Of a DNA stretch of 64,000 bases, positions 1-11,205 are shown one piece after another (within the stretch, counting starts at the first letter, position 1; the number at the start of each line of letters is the position of its first letter). Position numbers and translations under genes: made by a program. The stretch comes from Coriaria nepalensis (Eukaryota > Streptophyta > Magnoliopsida > Cucurbitales > Coriariaceae), in NCBI GenBank assembly GCA_027186245.1, contig CP114483.1:12978220-13042219 (forward strand). Direction: 5' to 3'. The notes beneath the pieces are model-generated. The model had not been told where the DNA came from and did no database searches. It saw only the letters and a list, made by a program, of their open reading frames with translations.

Positions 1-136
1 AGCCTTAAAAAGCATGTCACTCAGTCTTTTCATGTCATTAAATTGTTTGAAAGCACATCGAACCAATTATATGTCTGCATTTAAAACACTACTTTCATGC
101 ATCACTTGCAAATGATCTATTCAAGAAAACTATGCA

Positions 137-143
137 TTTTTTT
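137..143 (+). other. Seven-T run at the A/B junction
   Basis: Each A ends in GCATTTTTTT directly before the AGCC of B. The same place reads GCATTTGTTT at B/C and GCATTCCTTT at C/A, so the ends of the three monomers are diagnostic. The run is almost constant; exceptions are TTTTTATAG at 4996 and 9151 and GCAGTTTTTT in unit 9526. Confidence 0.6.
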
Positions 144-235
144 AGCCTTAAAGTCGTATTATTGCGTCTCTTTTGGTCATTAAATCATTCAAAATCACTT
201 CGTACGACATTCGCAGTTTAAACATGACTTTCGTG

Positions 236-245
236 CATAACTTGC
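236..245 (+). other. CATAACTTGC box, example in monomer B
   Basis: Same box in B, 136 bp after the A-box position of the unit. Variants CATAACTAGC and CATTACTTGC occur in several left-hand units, so it is not invariant. Confidence 0.6.
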
Positions 246-376
246 CGTTGATCGATTCAAGGCAACAACGCATTTGTTTAGCCTTAAAATCATGTCGTTG
301 AGTCTCTTGTAGTCATGAAATCATTTTAACTAATCCGAACGAATTCTATTTTCGCCCTTCAAACGTGATTTTCTTA

Positions 377-386
377 CATAACTTGC
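377..386 (+). other. CATAACTTGC box, example in monomer C
   Basis: Same box in C, 141 bp after the B box and 143 bp before the next A box. It is absent from the twelve 375-bp units, which skip from the B box directly to the next A box. Confidence 0.6.
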
Positions 387-420
387 AATTAATCTATTGA
401 AGACAACAATGCATTCCTTT

Positions 421-563
421 AGCCTTAAAAAGCATGTCACTCAGTCTTTTCATGTCATTAAATTGTTTGAAAGCACATCGAACCAATTATATGTCTGCGT
501 TTAAAACACTACTTTCATGCATAACTTGCAAATGATCTATTGAAGAAAACTATGCATTTTTTT
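421..563 (+). repeat. Monomer A of the trimer (143 bp), example copy
   Basis: First third of the 420-bp unit. It begins AGCCTTAAAAAGCATGTC, carries CATAACTTGC at 520-529, and ends in a seven-T run directly before monomer B. It aligns with B and C along its whole length, with small gaps, at the opening AGCCTTAAA, the GTC-AT-AAAT middle part, the ACTTTC-TGCATAACTTGC core and the T-rich end. A is the most informative monomer for typing copies. In the left part of the array it reads CACATCGAACC and AACACTAC; from 27646 onward many copies read CACGTCGAACC or CACGTCCAAC with AACATGAC or AACACGAC. It contains several ATGCAT palindromes. Confidence 0.93.
520..529 (+). other. CATAACTTGC box, example in monomer A
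   Basis: This 10-base string occurs in all three monomers at the same relative place, about 100 bases after AGCCTTAAA, and so is part of the ancestral monomer core. Its conservation between monomers that have otherwise drifted apart could reflect selection or chance. No known binding protein is implied. Confidence 0.6.
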
Positions 564-699
564 AGCCTTAAAGTCGTATTATTGCGTCTCTTTTGGTCAT
601 TAAATTATTCAAAATCACTTCGTACGAAATTCGCAGTTTAAACATGACTTTCGTGCATAACTAGCCGTTCATCGATTCAAGGCAACAACGCATTTGTTT
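564..699 (+). repeat. Monomer B of the trimer (136 bp), example copy
   Basis: Middle third of the unit and the shortest monomer. It opens AGCCTTAAAGTCGTATT, has the perfect 10-bp palindrome TTCGTACGAA at 619-628 in this copy, then the steady stretch TTTAAACATGACTTTCGTGC, and ends GCATTTGTTT. The stretch from TTTAAACATG to the end of the monomer is among the least variable parts of the unit across the window. The palindrome and its right flank are the most variable: GACATTCG, CATACG, CCTACG and CCTCCG forms all occur. Its hand-counted G+C (51 of 136 in unit 1) is a little above that of A and C. Confidence 0.93.
619..628. other. 10-bp perfect palindrome TTCGTACGAA in monomer B
   Basis: Perfect dyad present once per unit in many left and middle copies. 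It is broken to TTCGTACGAC in a common left sub-type, and to TTCATACGAA, TTCCTACGAA or TTCCTCCGAA to the right. Short dyads are known from several centromeric satellites, but the decay here across half the window argues against a strict requirement. Confidence 0.55.
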
Positions 700-840
700 A
701 GCCTTAAAATCATGTCATTGAGTCTCTTGTAGTCATGAAATCATTTTAACTAATCCGAACGAATTCTATTTTCGCCCTTCAAACGTGATTTTCTTACATA
801 ACTTGCAATTAATCTATTGAAGACAACAATGCATTCCTTT
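700..840 (+). repeat. Monomer C of the trimer (141 bp), example copy
   Basis: Last third of the unit. It opens AGCCTTAAAATCATGTC, holds GAATTC in most copies (changed to GAAATC in a linked variant class further right), then TTTTCGCCCTTCAAAC, CATAACTTGC and the end GCATTCCTTT. This monomer hosts the only large recurrent indel of the array, a 45-bp loss between CGCCCTTC and GCATTCC that makes the 375-bp units. A CG/CA variable site (AAACGTGATT or AAACATGATT) separates sub-families. Confidence 0.93.
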
Positions 841-2100
841 AGCCTTAAAAAGCATGTCACTCAGTCTTTTCATCTCATTAAATTGTTTGAAAGCACATCG
901 AACCAATTATATGTCTGCGTTTAAAACACTACTTTCATGCATAACTTGCAAATGATCTATTGAAGAAAACTATGCATTTTTTTAGCCTTAAAGTCGTATT
1001 ATTGCGTCTCTTTTGGTCATTAAATTATTCAAAATCACTTCGTACGAAATTCGCAGTTTAAACATGACTTTCGTGCATAACTAGCCGTTCATCGATTCAA
1101 GGCAACAACGCATTTGTTTAGCCTTAAAATCATGTCATTGAGTCTCTTGTAGTCATGAAATAATTTTAACTAATCCGAACGAATTCTATTTTCGCCCTTC
1201 AAACGTGATTTTCTTACATAACTTGCAATTAATCTATTGAAGACAACAATGCATTCCTTTAGCCTTAAAAAGCATGTCACTCAGTCTTTTCATCTCATTA
1301 AATTGTTTGAAAGCACATCGAACCAATTATATGTCTGCGTTTAAAACACTACTTTCATGCATAACTTGCAAATGATCTATTGAAGAAAACTATGCATTTT
1401 TTTAGCCTTAAAGTCGTATTATTGCGTCTCTTTTGGTCATTAAATTATTCAAAATCACTTCGTACGAAATTCGCAGTTTAAACATGACTTTCTTGCATAA
1501 CTTGCCGTTCATCGATTCAAGGCAACAACGCATTTGTTTAGCCTTAAAATCATGTCATTGAGTCTCTTGTAGTCATGAAATCATTTTAATAAATCCGAAC
1601 GAATTCTATTTTCGCCCTTCAAACATGATTTTCTTACATAACATGCAATTAATCTATTGAAGACAACAATGCATTCTTTTAGCCTTAAAAAGCATGTCAT
1701 TCAGTCTTTTCATGTCATTAAATTGTTTGGAAGCACATCGAACCAATTATATGTCTGCGTTTAAAACACTACTTTCATGCATAACTTGCAAATGATCTAT
1801 TGAAGAAAACTATGCATTTTTTTAGCCTTAAAGTCGTATTATTGCGTCTCTTTTGGTCATTAAATTATTCAAAATCACTTCGTACGAAATTCGCAGTTTA
1901 AACATGACTTTCGTGCATTACTTGCCGTTGATCGATTCAAGGCAACAACGCATTTGTTTAGCCTTAAAATCATGTCATTGAGTCTCTTGTAGTCATGAAA
2001 TCATTTTAATTAATCCGAACGAATTCTATTTTCGCCCTTCAAACATGATTTTCTTACATAACTTGCAATTAATCTATTGAAGACAACAATGCATTCCTTT

Positions 2101-2475
2101 AGCCTTAAAAATCATGTCATTCAGTCTTTTCATGTCATTAAATTGTTTGATAGCACATCGAACCAATTATATGTCTGCGTTTAAAACACTACTTTCATGC
2201 ATAACTTGCAAATGATCTATTGAAGAAAACTATGCATTTTTTTAGCCTTAAAGTCGTATTATTGCGTCTCTTTTGGTCATTAAATCATTCAAAATCACTT
2301 CGTACGAAATTCGCAGTTTAAACATGACTTTCGTGCATAACTTGCCGTTGATCGATTCAAGGCAACAACGCATTTGTTTAGCCTTAAAATCATGTCATTG
2401 AGTCTCTTGTAGTCATGAAATCATTTTAATTAATCCGAACGAATTCTATTTTCGCCCTTCACGTTGCATTCCTTT
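2101..2475 (+). repeat. 375-bp truncated unit (45-bp loss in C)
   Basis: The end of monomer C reads CGCCCTTCACGTTGCATTCC at the junction near 2460, in place of the normal 60-base tail. The lost part includes the CATAACTTGC box of C. It is the first of twelve units with the identical junction. Confidence 0.95.
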
Positions 2476-5370
2476 AGCCTTAAAAATCATGTCACTCAGT
2501 CTTTTCATGTCATTAAATTGTTTCAAAGCACATCGAACCAATTATATGTCTGCATTTAAAACACTACTTTCTTGCATAACTTGCAAATGATCTATTCAAG
2601 AAAACTATGCATTTTTTTAGCCTTAAAGTCGTATTATTGCGTCTCTTTTGGTCATTAAATCATTCAAAATCACTTCGTACGACATTCGCAGTTTAAACAT
2701 GACTTTCGTGCATAACTTGCCGTTGATCGATTCAAGGCAACAACGCATTTGTTTAGCCTTAAAATCATGTCGTTGAGTCTCTTGTAGTCATGAAATCATT
2801 TTAACTAATCCGAACGAATTCTATTTTCGCCCTTCAAACGTGATTTTCTTACATAACTTGCAATTAATCTATTGAAGACAACAATGCATTCCTTTAGCCT
2901 TAAAAAGCATGTCACTCAGTCTTTTCATGTCATTAAATTGTTTGAAAGCACATCGAACCAATTATATGTCTGCGTTTAAAACACTACTTTCATGCATAAC
3001 TTGCAAATGATCTATTGAAGAAAACTATGCATTTTTTTAGCCTTAAAGTCGTATTATTGCGTCTCTTTTGGTCATTAAATTATTCAAAATCACTTCGTAC
3101 GAAATTCGCAGTTTAAACATGACTTTCGTGCATAACTAGCCGTTCATCGATTCAAGGCAACAACGCATTTGTTTAGCCTTAAAATCATGTCATTGAGTCT
3201 CTTGTAGTCATGAAATCATTTTAACTAATCCGAACGAATTCTATTTTCGCCCTTCAAACGTGATTTTCTTACATAACTTGCAATTAATCTATTGAAGACA
3301 ACAATGCATTCCTTTAGCCTTAAAAAGCATGTCACTCAGTCTTTTCATCTCATTAAATTGTTTGAAAGCACATCGAACCAATTATATGTCTGCGTTTAAA
3401 ACACTACTTTCATGCATAACTTGCAAATGATCTATTGAAGAAAACTATGCATTTTTTTAGCCTTAAAGTCGTATTATTGCGTCTCTTTTGGTCATTAAAT
3501 TATTCAAAATCACTTCGTACGAAATTCGCAGTTTAAACATGACTTTCGTGCATAACTAGCCGTTCATCGATTCAAGGCAACAACGCATTTGTTTAGCCTT
3601 AAAATCATGTCATTGAGTCTCTTGTAGTCATGAAATAATTTTAACTAATCCGAACGAATTCTATTTTCGCCCTTCAAACGTGATTTTCTTACATAACTTG
3701 CAATTAATCTATTGAAGACAACAATGCATTCCTTTAGCCTTAAAAAGCATGTCACTCAGTCTTTTCATCTCATTAAATTGTTTGAAAGCACATCGAACCA
3801 ATTATATGTCTGCGTTTAAAACACTACTTTCATGCATAACTTGCAAATGATCTATTGAAGAAAACTATGCATTTTTTTAGCCTTAAAGTCGTATTATTGC
3901 GTCTCTTTTGGTCATTAAATTATTCAAAATCACTTCGTACGAAATTCGCAGTTTAAACATGACTTTCTTGCATAACTTGCCGTTCATCGATTCAAGGCAA
4001 CAACGCATTTGTTTAGCCTTAAAATCATGTCATTGAGTCTCTTGTAGTCATGAAATCATTTTAATAAATCCGAACGAATTCTATTTTCGCCCTTCAAACA
4101 TGATTTTCTTACATAACATGCAATTAATCTATTGAAGACAACAATGCATTCTTTTAGCCTTAAAAAGCATGTCATTCAGTCTTTTCATGTCATTAAATTG
4201 TTTGGAAGCACATCGAACCAATTATATGTCTGCGTTTAAAACACTACTTTCATGCATAACTTGCAAATGATCTATTGAAGAAAACTATGCATTTTTTTAG
4301 CCTTAAAGTCGTATTATTGCGTCTCTTTTGGTCATTAAATTATTCAAAATCACTTCGTACGAAATTCGCAGTTTAAACATGACTTTCGTGCATTACTTGC
4401 CGTTGATCGATTCAAGGCAACAACGCATTTGTTTAGCCTTAAAATCATGTCATTGAGTCTCTTGTAGTCATGAAATCATTTTAATTAATCCGAACGAATT
4501 CTATTTTCGCCCTTCAAACATGATTTTCTTACATAACTTGCAATTAATCTATTGAAGACAACAATGCATTCCTTTAGCCTTAAAAATCATGTCATTCAGT
4601 CTTTTCATGTCATTAAATTGTTTGATAGCACATCGAACCAATTATATGTCTGCGTTTAAAACACTACTTTCATGCATAACTTGCAAATGATCTATTGAAG
4701 AAAACTATGCATTTTTTTAGCCTTAAAGTCGTATTATTGCGTCTCTTTTGGTCATTAAATCATTCAAAATCACTTCGTACGAAATTCGCAGTTTAAACAT
4801 GACTTTCGTGCATAACTTGCCGTTGAGGGATTCAAGGCAACAAAGCATTTGTTTAGCCTAAAAATCATGTCATTGAGTCTCTTGTACTCATGAAATCATT
4901 TTAATTAATCCGAACGAATTCTATTTTCGCCCTTCAAACATGATTTTCTTACATAACTAGCAATTAATCTATTGAAGACAACAATGCATTCCTTTAGCCT
5001 TAAAAAGCATGTTACTCAGTCTTTTCATGTCATTAAATTGTTTGAAAGCACATCGAACCAATTATATGTCTGCATTTAAAACACTACTTTCATGCATAAC
5101 TTGCAAATGATCAATTCAAGAAAACTATGCATTTTTATAGCCTTAAAGTCGTATTATTACGTGTCTTTTGGTCATTAAATCATTCAAAATCACTTCGTAC
5201 GAAATTCGCAGTTTAAACATGACTTTCGTGCATAACTTGCCGTTGATCGATTCAAGGCAACAACGCATTTGTTTAGCCTTAAAATCATGTCATTGAGTCT
5301 CTTGTAGTCATGAAATCATTTTAATTAATCCGAACGAATTCTATTTTCGCCCTTCACGTTGCATTCCTTT
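2476..5370 (+). repeat. Higher-order block b, seven units (copy 2 of 3)
   Basis: Units at 2476, 2896, 3316, 3736, 4156, 4576 and 4996. The first six repeat the private variants of block a in the same order (CATCTCATT at 3316 and 3736, TTTGGAAGC at 4156, TTTGATAGC at 4576). An extra unit at 4996 (GTTACTCAG, GATCAATTC, TTTTTATAGCC, ATTACGTG) sits before the 375-bp ending. Compared with block a, the truncated end has been separated from the TTTGATAGC unit by one unit, as expected from unequal exchange. The opening unit has TTTCAAAGC, also seen in the units at 5371 and 9526, which likewise directly follow a 375-bp unit. Confidence 0.87.
4996..5370 (+). repeat. 375-bp truncated unit (45-bp loss in C)
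   Basis: Same CCTTCACGTTGCATTCC junction, near 5355. The unit is also marked by GTTACTCAG, TTTTTATAGCC and ATTACGTG, shared with the truncated unit at 9151. Confidence 0.95.
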
Positions 5371-7050
5371 AGCCTTAAAAATCATGTCACTCAGTCTTTT
5401 CATGTCATTAAATTGTTTCAAAGCACATCGAACCAATTATATGTCTGCATTTAAAACACTACTTTCTTGCATAACTTGCAAATGATCTATTCAAGAAAAC
5501 TATGCATTTTTTTAGCCTTAAAGTCGTATTATTGCGTCTCTTTTGGTCATTAAATCATTCAAAATCACTTCGTACGAAATTCGCAGTTTAAACATGACTT
5601 TCGTGCATTACTTGCCGTTGATCGATTCAAGGCAACAACGCATTTGTTTAGCCTTAAAATCATGTCATTGAGTCTCTTGTAGTCATGAAATCATTTTAAT
5701 TAATCCGAACGAATTCTATTTTCGCCCTTCAAACGTGATTTTCTTACATAACTTGCAATTAATCTATTGAAGACAACAATGCATTCCTTTAGCCTTAAAA
5801 AGCATGTCACTCAGTCTTTTCATGTCATTAAATTGTTTGGAAGCACATCGAACCAATTATATGTCTGCATTTAAAACACTACTTTCATGCATAACTTGCA
5901 AATGATCTATTCAAGAAAACTATGCATTTTTTTAGCCTGAAAGTAGTATTATTGCGTCTCTTTTGGTCATTAAATCATTCAAAATCACTTCGTACGACAT
6001 TCGCAGTTTAAGCATGACTTTCGTGCATAACTTGCCGTTGATCGATTCAAGGCAACAACGCATTCGTTTAGCCTTAAAATCATGTCATTGAGTCTCTTGT
6101 AGTCATGAAATCATTTTAACTAATCCGAACGAATTCTATTTTCGCCCTTCAAACGTGATTTTCTTACATAACTTGCAATTAATCTATTGAAGACAACAAT
6201 GCATTCCTTTAGCCTTAAAAAGCATGTCACTCAGTCTTTTCATCTCATTAAATTGTTTGAAAGCACATCGAACCAATTATATGTCTGCGTTTAAAACACT
6301 ACTTTCATGCATAACTTGCAAATGATCTATTGAAGAAAACTATGCATTTTTTTAGCCTTAAAGTCGTATTATTGCGTCTCTTTTGGTCATTAAATTATTC
6401 AAAATCACTTCGTACGAAATTCGCAGTTTAAACATGACTTTCTTGCATAACTTGCCGTTCATCGATTCAAGGCAACAACGCATTTGTTTAGCCTTAAAAT
6501 CATGTCATTGAGTCTCTTGTAGTCATGAAATCATTTTAATAAATCCGAACGAATTCTATTTTCGCCCTTCAAACATGATTTTCTTACATAACATGCAATT
6601 AATCTATTGAAGACAACAATGCATTCTTTTAGCCTTAAAAAGCATGTCATTCAGTCTTTTCATGTCATTAAATTGTTTGGAAGCACATCGAACCAATTAT
6701 ATGTCTGCATTTAAAACACTACTTTCATGCATAACTTGCAAATGATCTATTCAAGAAAACTATGCATTTTTTTAGCCTTAAAGTCGTATTATTGCGTCTC
6801 TTTTGGTCATTAAATCATTCAAAATCACTTCGTACGAAATTCGCAGTTTAAACATGACTTTCGTGCATAACTTGCCGTTGATCGATTCAAGGCAACAACG
6901 CATTTGTTTAGCCTTAAAATCATGTCATTGAGTCTCTTGTAGTCATGAAATCATTTTAACTAATCCGAACGAATTCTATTTTCGCCCTTCAAACGTGATT
7001 TTCTTACATAACTTGCAATTAATCTATTGAAGACAACAATGCATTCCTTT
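5371..7050 (+). repeat. Higher-order block d, four units (copy 1 of 2)
   Basis: Units at 5371, 5791, 6211 and 6631. Markers are TTTCAAAGC (5371), GCCTGAAAGTAG with TTTAAGCATG (5791), CATCTCATT with AACATGCAATT (6211) and TTTGGAAGC (6631). The same four units recur at 9526-11205, 4155 bp to the right, with only scattered differences. Together with the preceding block it forms a segment of about 4.2 to 4.6 kb present twice in tandem (2476-7050 and 7051-11205). Confidence 0.85.
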
Positions 7051-9525
7051 AGCCTTAAAAAGCATGTCACTCAGTCTTTTCATGTCATTAAATTGTTTGA
7101 AAGCACATCGAACCAATTATATGTCTGCATTTAAAACACTACTTTCATGCATCACTTGCAAATGATCTATTCAAGAAAACTATGCATTTTTTTAGCCTTA
7201 AAGTCGTATTATTGCGTCTCTTTTGGTCATTAAATCATTCAAAATCACTTCGTACGACATTCGCAGTTTAAACATGACTTTCGTGCATAACTTGCCGTTG
7301 ATCGATTCAAGGCAACAACGCATTTGTTTAGCCTTAAAATCATGTCGTTGAGTCTCTTGTAGTCATGAAATCATTTTAACTAATCCGAACGAATTCTATT
7401 TTCGCCCTTCAAACGTGATTTTCTTACATAACTTGCAATTAATCTATTGAAGACAACAATGCATTCCTTTAGCCTTAAAAAGCATGTCACTCAGTCTTTT
7501 CATGTCATTAAATTGTTTGAAAGCACATCGAACCAATTATATGTCTGCGTTTAAAACACTACTTTCATGCATAACTTGCAAATGATCTATTGAAGAAAAC
7601 TATGCATTTTTTTAGCCTTAAAGTCGTATTATTGCGTCTCTTTTGGTCATTAAATTATTCAAAATCACTTCGTACGAAATTCGCAGTTTAAACATGACTT
7701 TCGTGCATAACTAGCCGTTCATCGATTCAAGGCAACAACGCATTTGTTTAGCCTTAAAATCATGTCATTGAGTCTCCTGTAGTCATGAAATCATTTTAAC
7801 TAATCCGAACGAATTCTATTTTCGCCCTTCAAACGTGATTTTCTTACATAACTTGCAATTAATCTATTGAAGACAACAATGCATTCCTTTAGCCTTAAAA
7901 AGCATGTCACTCAGTCTTTTCATCTCATTAAATTGTTTGAAAGCACATCGAACCAATTATATGTCTGCGTTTAAAACACTACTTTCATGCATAACTTGCA
8001 AATGATCTATTGAAGAAAACTATGCATTTTTTTAGCCTTAAAGTCGTATTATTGCGTCTCTTTTGGTCATTAAATTATTCAAAATCACTTCGTACGAAAT
8101 TCGCAGTTTAAACATGACTTTCGTGCATAACTTGCCGTTCATCGATTCAAGGCAACAACGCATTTGTTTAGCCTTAAAATCATGTCATTGAGTCTCTTGT
8201 AGTCATGAAATCATTTTAATAAATCCGAACGAATTCTATTTTCGCCCTTCAAACATGATTTTCTTACATAACATGCAATTAATCTATTGAAGACAACAAT
8301 GCATTCTTTTAGCCTTAAAAAGCATGTCATTCAGTCTTTTCATGTCATTAAATTGTTTGGAAGCACATCGAACCAATTATATGTCTGCGTTTAAAACACT
8401 ACTTTCATGCATAACTTGCAAATGATCTATTGAAGAAAACTATGCATTTTTTTAGCCTTAAAGTCGTATTATTGCGTCTCTTTTGGTCATTAAATTATTC
8501 AAAATCACTTCGTACGAAATTCGCAGTTTAAACATGACTTTCGTGCATTACTTGCCGTTGATCGATTCAAGGCAACAACGCATTTGTTTAGCCTTAAAAT
8601 CATGTCATTGAGTCTCTTGTAGTCATGAAATCATTTTAATTAATCTGAACGAATTCTATTTTCGCCCTTCAAACATGATTTTCTTACATAACTTGCAATT
8701 AATCTATTGAAGACAACAATGCATTCCTTTAGCCTTAAAAATCATGTCATTCAGTCTTTTCATGTCATTAAATTGTTTGATAGCACATCGAACCAATTAT
8801 ATGTCTGCATTTAAAACACTACTTTCATGCATAACTTGCAAATGATCTATTGAAGAAAACTATGCATTTTTTTAGCCTTAAAGTCGTATTATTGCGTCTC
8901 TTTTGGTCATTAAATCATTCAAAATCACTTCGTACGACATTCGCAGTTTAAACATGACTTTCGTGCATAACTTGCCGTTGAGGGATTCAAGGCAACAACG
9001 CATTTGTTTAGCCTAAAAATCATGTCATTGAGTCTCTTGTACTCATGAAATCATTTTAATTAATCCGAACGAATTCTATTTTCGCCCTTCAAACATGATT
9101 TTCTTACATAACTAGCAATTAATCTATTGAAGACAACAATGCATTCCTTTAGCCTTAAAAAGCATGTTACTCAGTCTTTTCATGTCATTAAATTGTTTGA
9201 AAGCACATCGAACCAATTATATGTCTGCATTTAAAACACTACTTTCATGCATAACTTGCAAATGATCAATTCAAGAAAACTATGCATTTTTATAGCCTTA
9301 AAGTCGTATTATTACGTGTCTTTTGGTCATTAAATCATTCAAAATCACTTCGTACGAAATTCGCAGTTTAAACATGACTTTCGTGCATAACTTGCCGTTG
9401 ATCGATTCAAGGCAACAACGCATTTGTTTAGCCTTAAAATCATGTCATTGAGTCTCTTGTAGTCATGAAATCATTTTAATTAATCCGAACGAATTCTATT
9501 TTCGCCCTTCACGTTGCATTCCTTT
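7051..9525 (+). repeat. Higher-order block c, six units (copy 3 of 3)
   Basis: Units at 7051, 7471, 7891, 8311, 8731 and 9151. Unit 7051 carries the rare GCATCACTTGC of unit 1. The unit at 7891 looks like a fusion of the units at 841 and 1261 (CATCTCATT start, AACATGCAATT end), so one unit has been lost relative to copy 2. Units 8731 and 9151 share GAGGGATTC, GCCTAAAAATC, GTTACTCAG and TTTTTATAGCC with units 4576 and 4996. It ends in a 375-bp unit. Confidence 0.87.
9151..9525 (+). repeat. 375-bp truncated unit (45-bp loss in C)
   Basis: Same junction near 9510. It shares its private marks with the unit at 4996, so the two are copies made by block duplication at an offset of 4155. Confidence 0.95.
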
Positions 9526-11205
9526 AGCCTTAAAAATCATGTCACTCAGTCTTTTCATGTCATTAAATTGTTTCAAAGCACATCGAACCAATTATATGTC
9601 TGCATTTAAAACACTACTTTCATGCATAACTTGCAAATGATCTATTCAAGAAAACTATGCAGTTTTTTAGCCTTAAAGTCGTATTATTGCGTCTCTTTTG
9701 GTCATTAAATCATTCAAAATCACTTCGTACGAAATTCGCAGTTTAAACATGACTTTCGTGCATTACTTGCCGTTGATCGATTCAAGGCAACAACGCATTT
9801 GTTTAGCCTTAAAATCATGTCATTGAGTCTCTTGTAGTCATGAAATCATTTTAATTAATCCGAACGAATTCTATTTTCGCCCTTCAAACGTGATTTTCTT
9901 ACATAACTTGCAATTAATCTATTGAAGACAACAATGCATTCCTTTAGCCTTAAAAAGCATGTCACTCAGTCTTTTCATGTCATTAAATTGTTTGGAAGCA
10001 CATCGAACCAATTATATGTCTGCATTTAAAACACTACTTTCATGCATAACTTGCAAATGATCTATTCAAGAAAACTATGCATTTTTTTAGCCTGAAAGTA
10101 GTATTATTGCGTCTCTTTTGGTCATTAAATCATTCAAAATCACTTCGTACGACATTCGCAGTTTAAGCTTGACTTTCGTGCATAACTTGCCGTTGATCGA
10201 TTCAAGGCAACAACGCATTTGTTTAGCCTTAAAATCATGTCATTGAGTCTCTTGTAGTCATGAAATCATTTTAACTAATCCGAACGAATTCTATTTTCGC
10301 CCTTCAAACGTGATTTTCTTACATAACTTGCAATTAATCTATTGAAGACAACAATGCATTCCTTTAGCCTTAAAAAGCATGTCACTCAGTCTTTTCATCT
10401 CATTAAATTGTTTGAAAGCACATCGAACCAATTATATGTCTGCGTTTAAAACACTACTTTCATGCATAACTTGCAAATGATCTATTGAAGAAAACTATGC
10501 ATTTTTTTAGCCTTAAAGTCGTATTATTGCGTCTCTTTTGGTCATTAAATTATTCAAAATCACTTCGTACGAAATTCGCAGTTTAAACATGACTTTCTTG
10601 CATAACTTGCCGTTCATCGATTCAAGGCAACAACGCATTTGTTTAGCCTTAAAATCATGTCATTGAGTCTCTTGTAGTCATGAAATCATTTTAATAAATC
10701 CGAACGAATTCTATTTTCGCCCTTCAAACATGATTTTCTTACATAACATGCAATTAATCTATTGAAGACAACAATGCATTCTTTTAGCCTTAAAAAGCAT
10801 GTCATTCAGTCTTTTCATGTCATTAAATTGTTTGGAAGCACATCGAACCAATTATATGTCTGCATTTAAAACACTACTTTCATGCATAACTTGCAAATGA
10901 TCTATTCAAGAAAACTATGCATTTTTTTAGCCTTAAAGTCGTATTATTGCGTCTCTTTTGGTCATTAAATCATTCAAAATCACTTCGTACGAAATTCGCA
11001 GTTTAAACATGACTTTCGTGCATTACTTGCCGTTGATCGATTCAAGGCAACAACGCATTTGTTTAGCCTTAAAATCATGTCATTGAGTCTCTTGTAGTCA
11101 TGAAATCATTTTAATTAATCCGAACGAATTCTATTTTCGCCCTTCAAACGTGATTTTCTTACATAACTGGCAATTAATCTATTGAAGACAACAATGCATT
11201 CCTTT
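9526..11205 (+). repeat. Higher-order block d, four units (copy 2 of 2)
   Basis: Units at 9526, 9946, 10366 and 10786 match those at 5371, 5791, 6211 and 6631 in order. TTTCAAAGC comes first, then GCCTGAAAGTAG, then CATCTCATT, then TTTGGAAGC. Small differences include TTTAAGCTTGAC here against TTTAAGCATGAC, and GCAGTTTTTTAG at 9660 against the usual seven-T run. The last unit ends with AACTGGCAATT, which is private to this copy. Confidence 0.84.

Larger units (their letters stand above)
1..2475 (+). repeat. Higher-order block a, six units (copy 1 of 3)
   Basis: Units start at 1, 421, 841, 1261, 1681 and 2101; the last is a 375-bp unit. The order of private variants is the signature: GCATCACTTGC in unit 1, CATCTCATT in the units at 841 and 1261, AACATGCAATT with GCATTCTTTT at the end of the unit at 1261, TTTGGAAGC at 1681 and TTTGATAGC at 2101. 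The same order recurs in the blocks at 2476 and 7051, so these are copies of one multi-unit segment rather than independently diverged monomers. The match to the next copy holds from 1 to about 2365 at an offset of 2475. Confidence 0.88.

Noticed and set aside
1..10. Window starting exactly at a unit edge as a true array boundary
   Set aside because: The phase of a tandem repeat is a matter of choice. I set it at AGCCTTAAA because the window begins there. Unit 1 is a normal internal type also found at 7051.
137..143. Seven-T runs as transcription terminators
   Set aside because: They recur every 420 bp as part of the monomer end, have no stem upstream, and have no associated gene.
195..216. 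CENP-B box in monomer B around CTTCGTACGA
   Set aside because: The first half fits TTCG then A five bases later, but the CGGG half is absent (TTCG there instead). The match is too weak to call.
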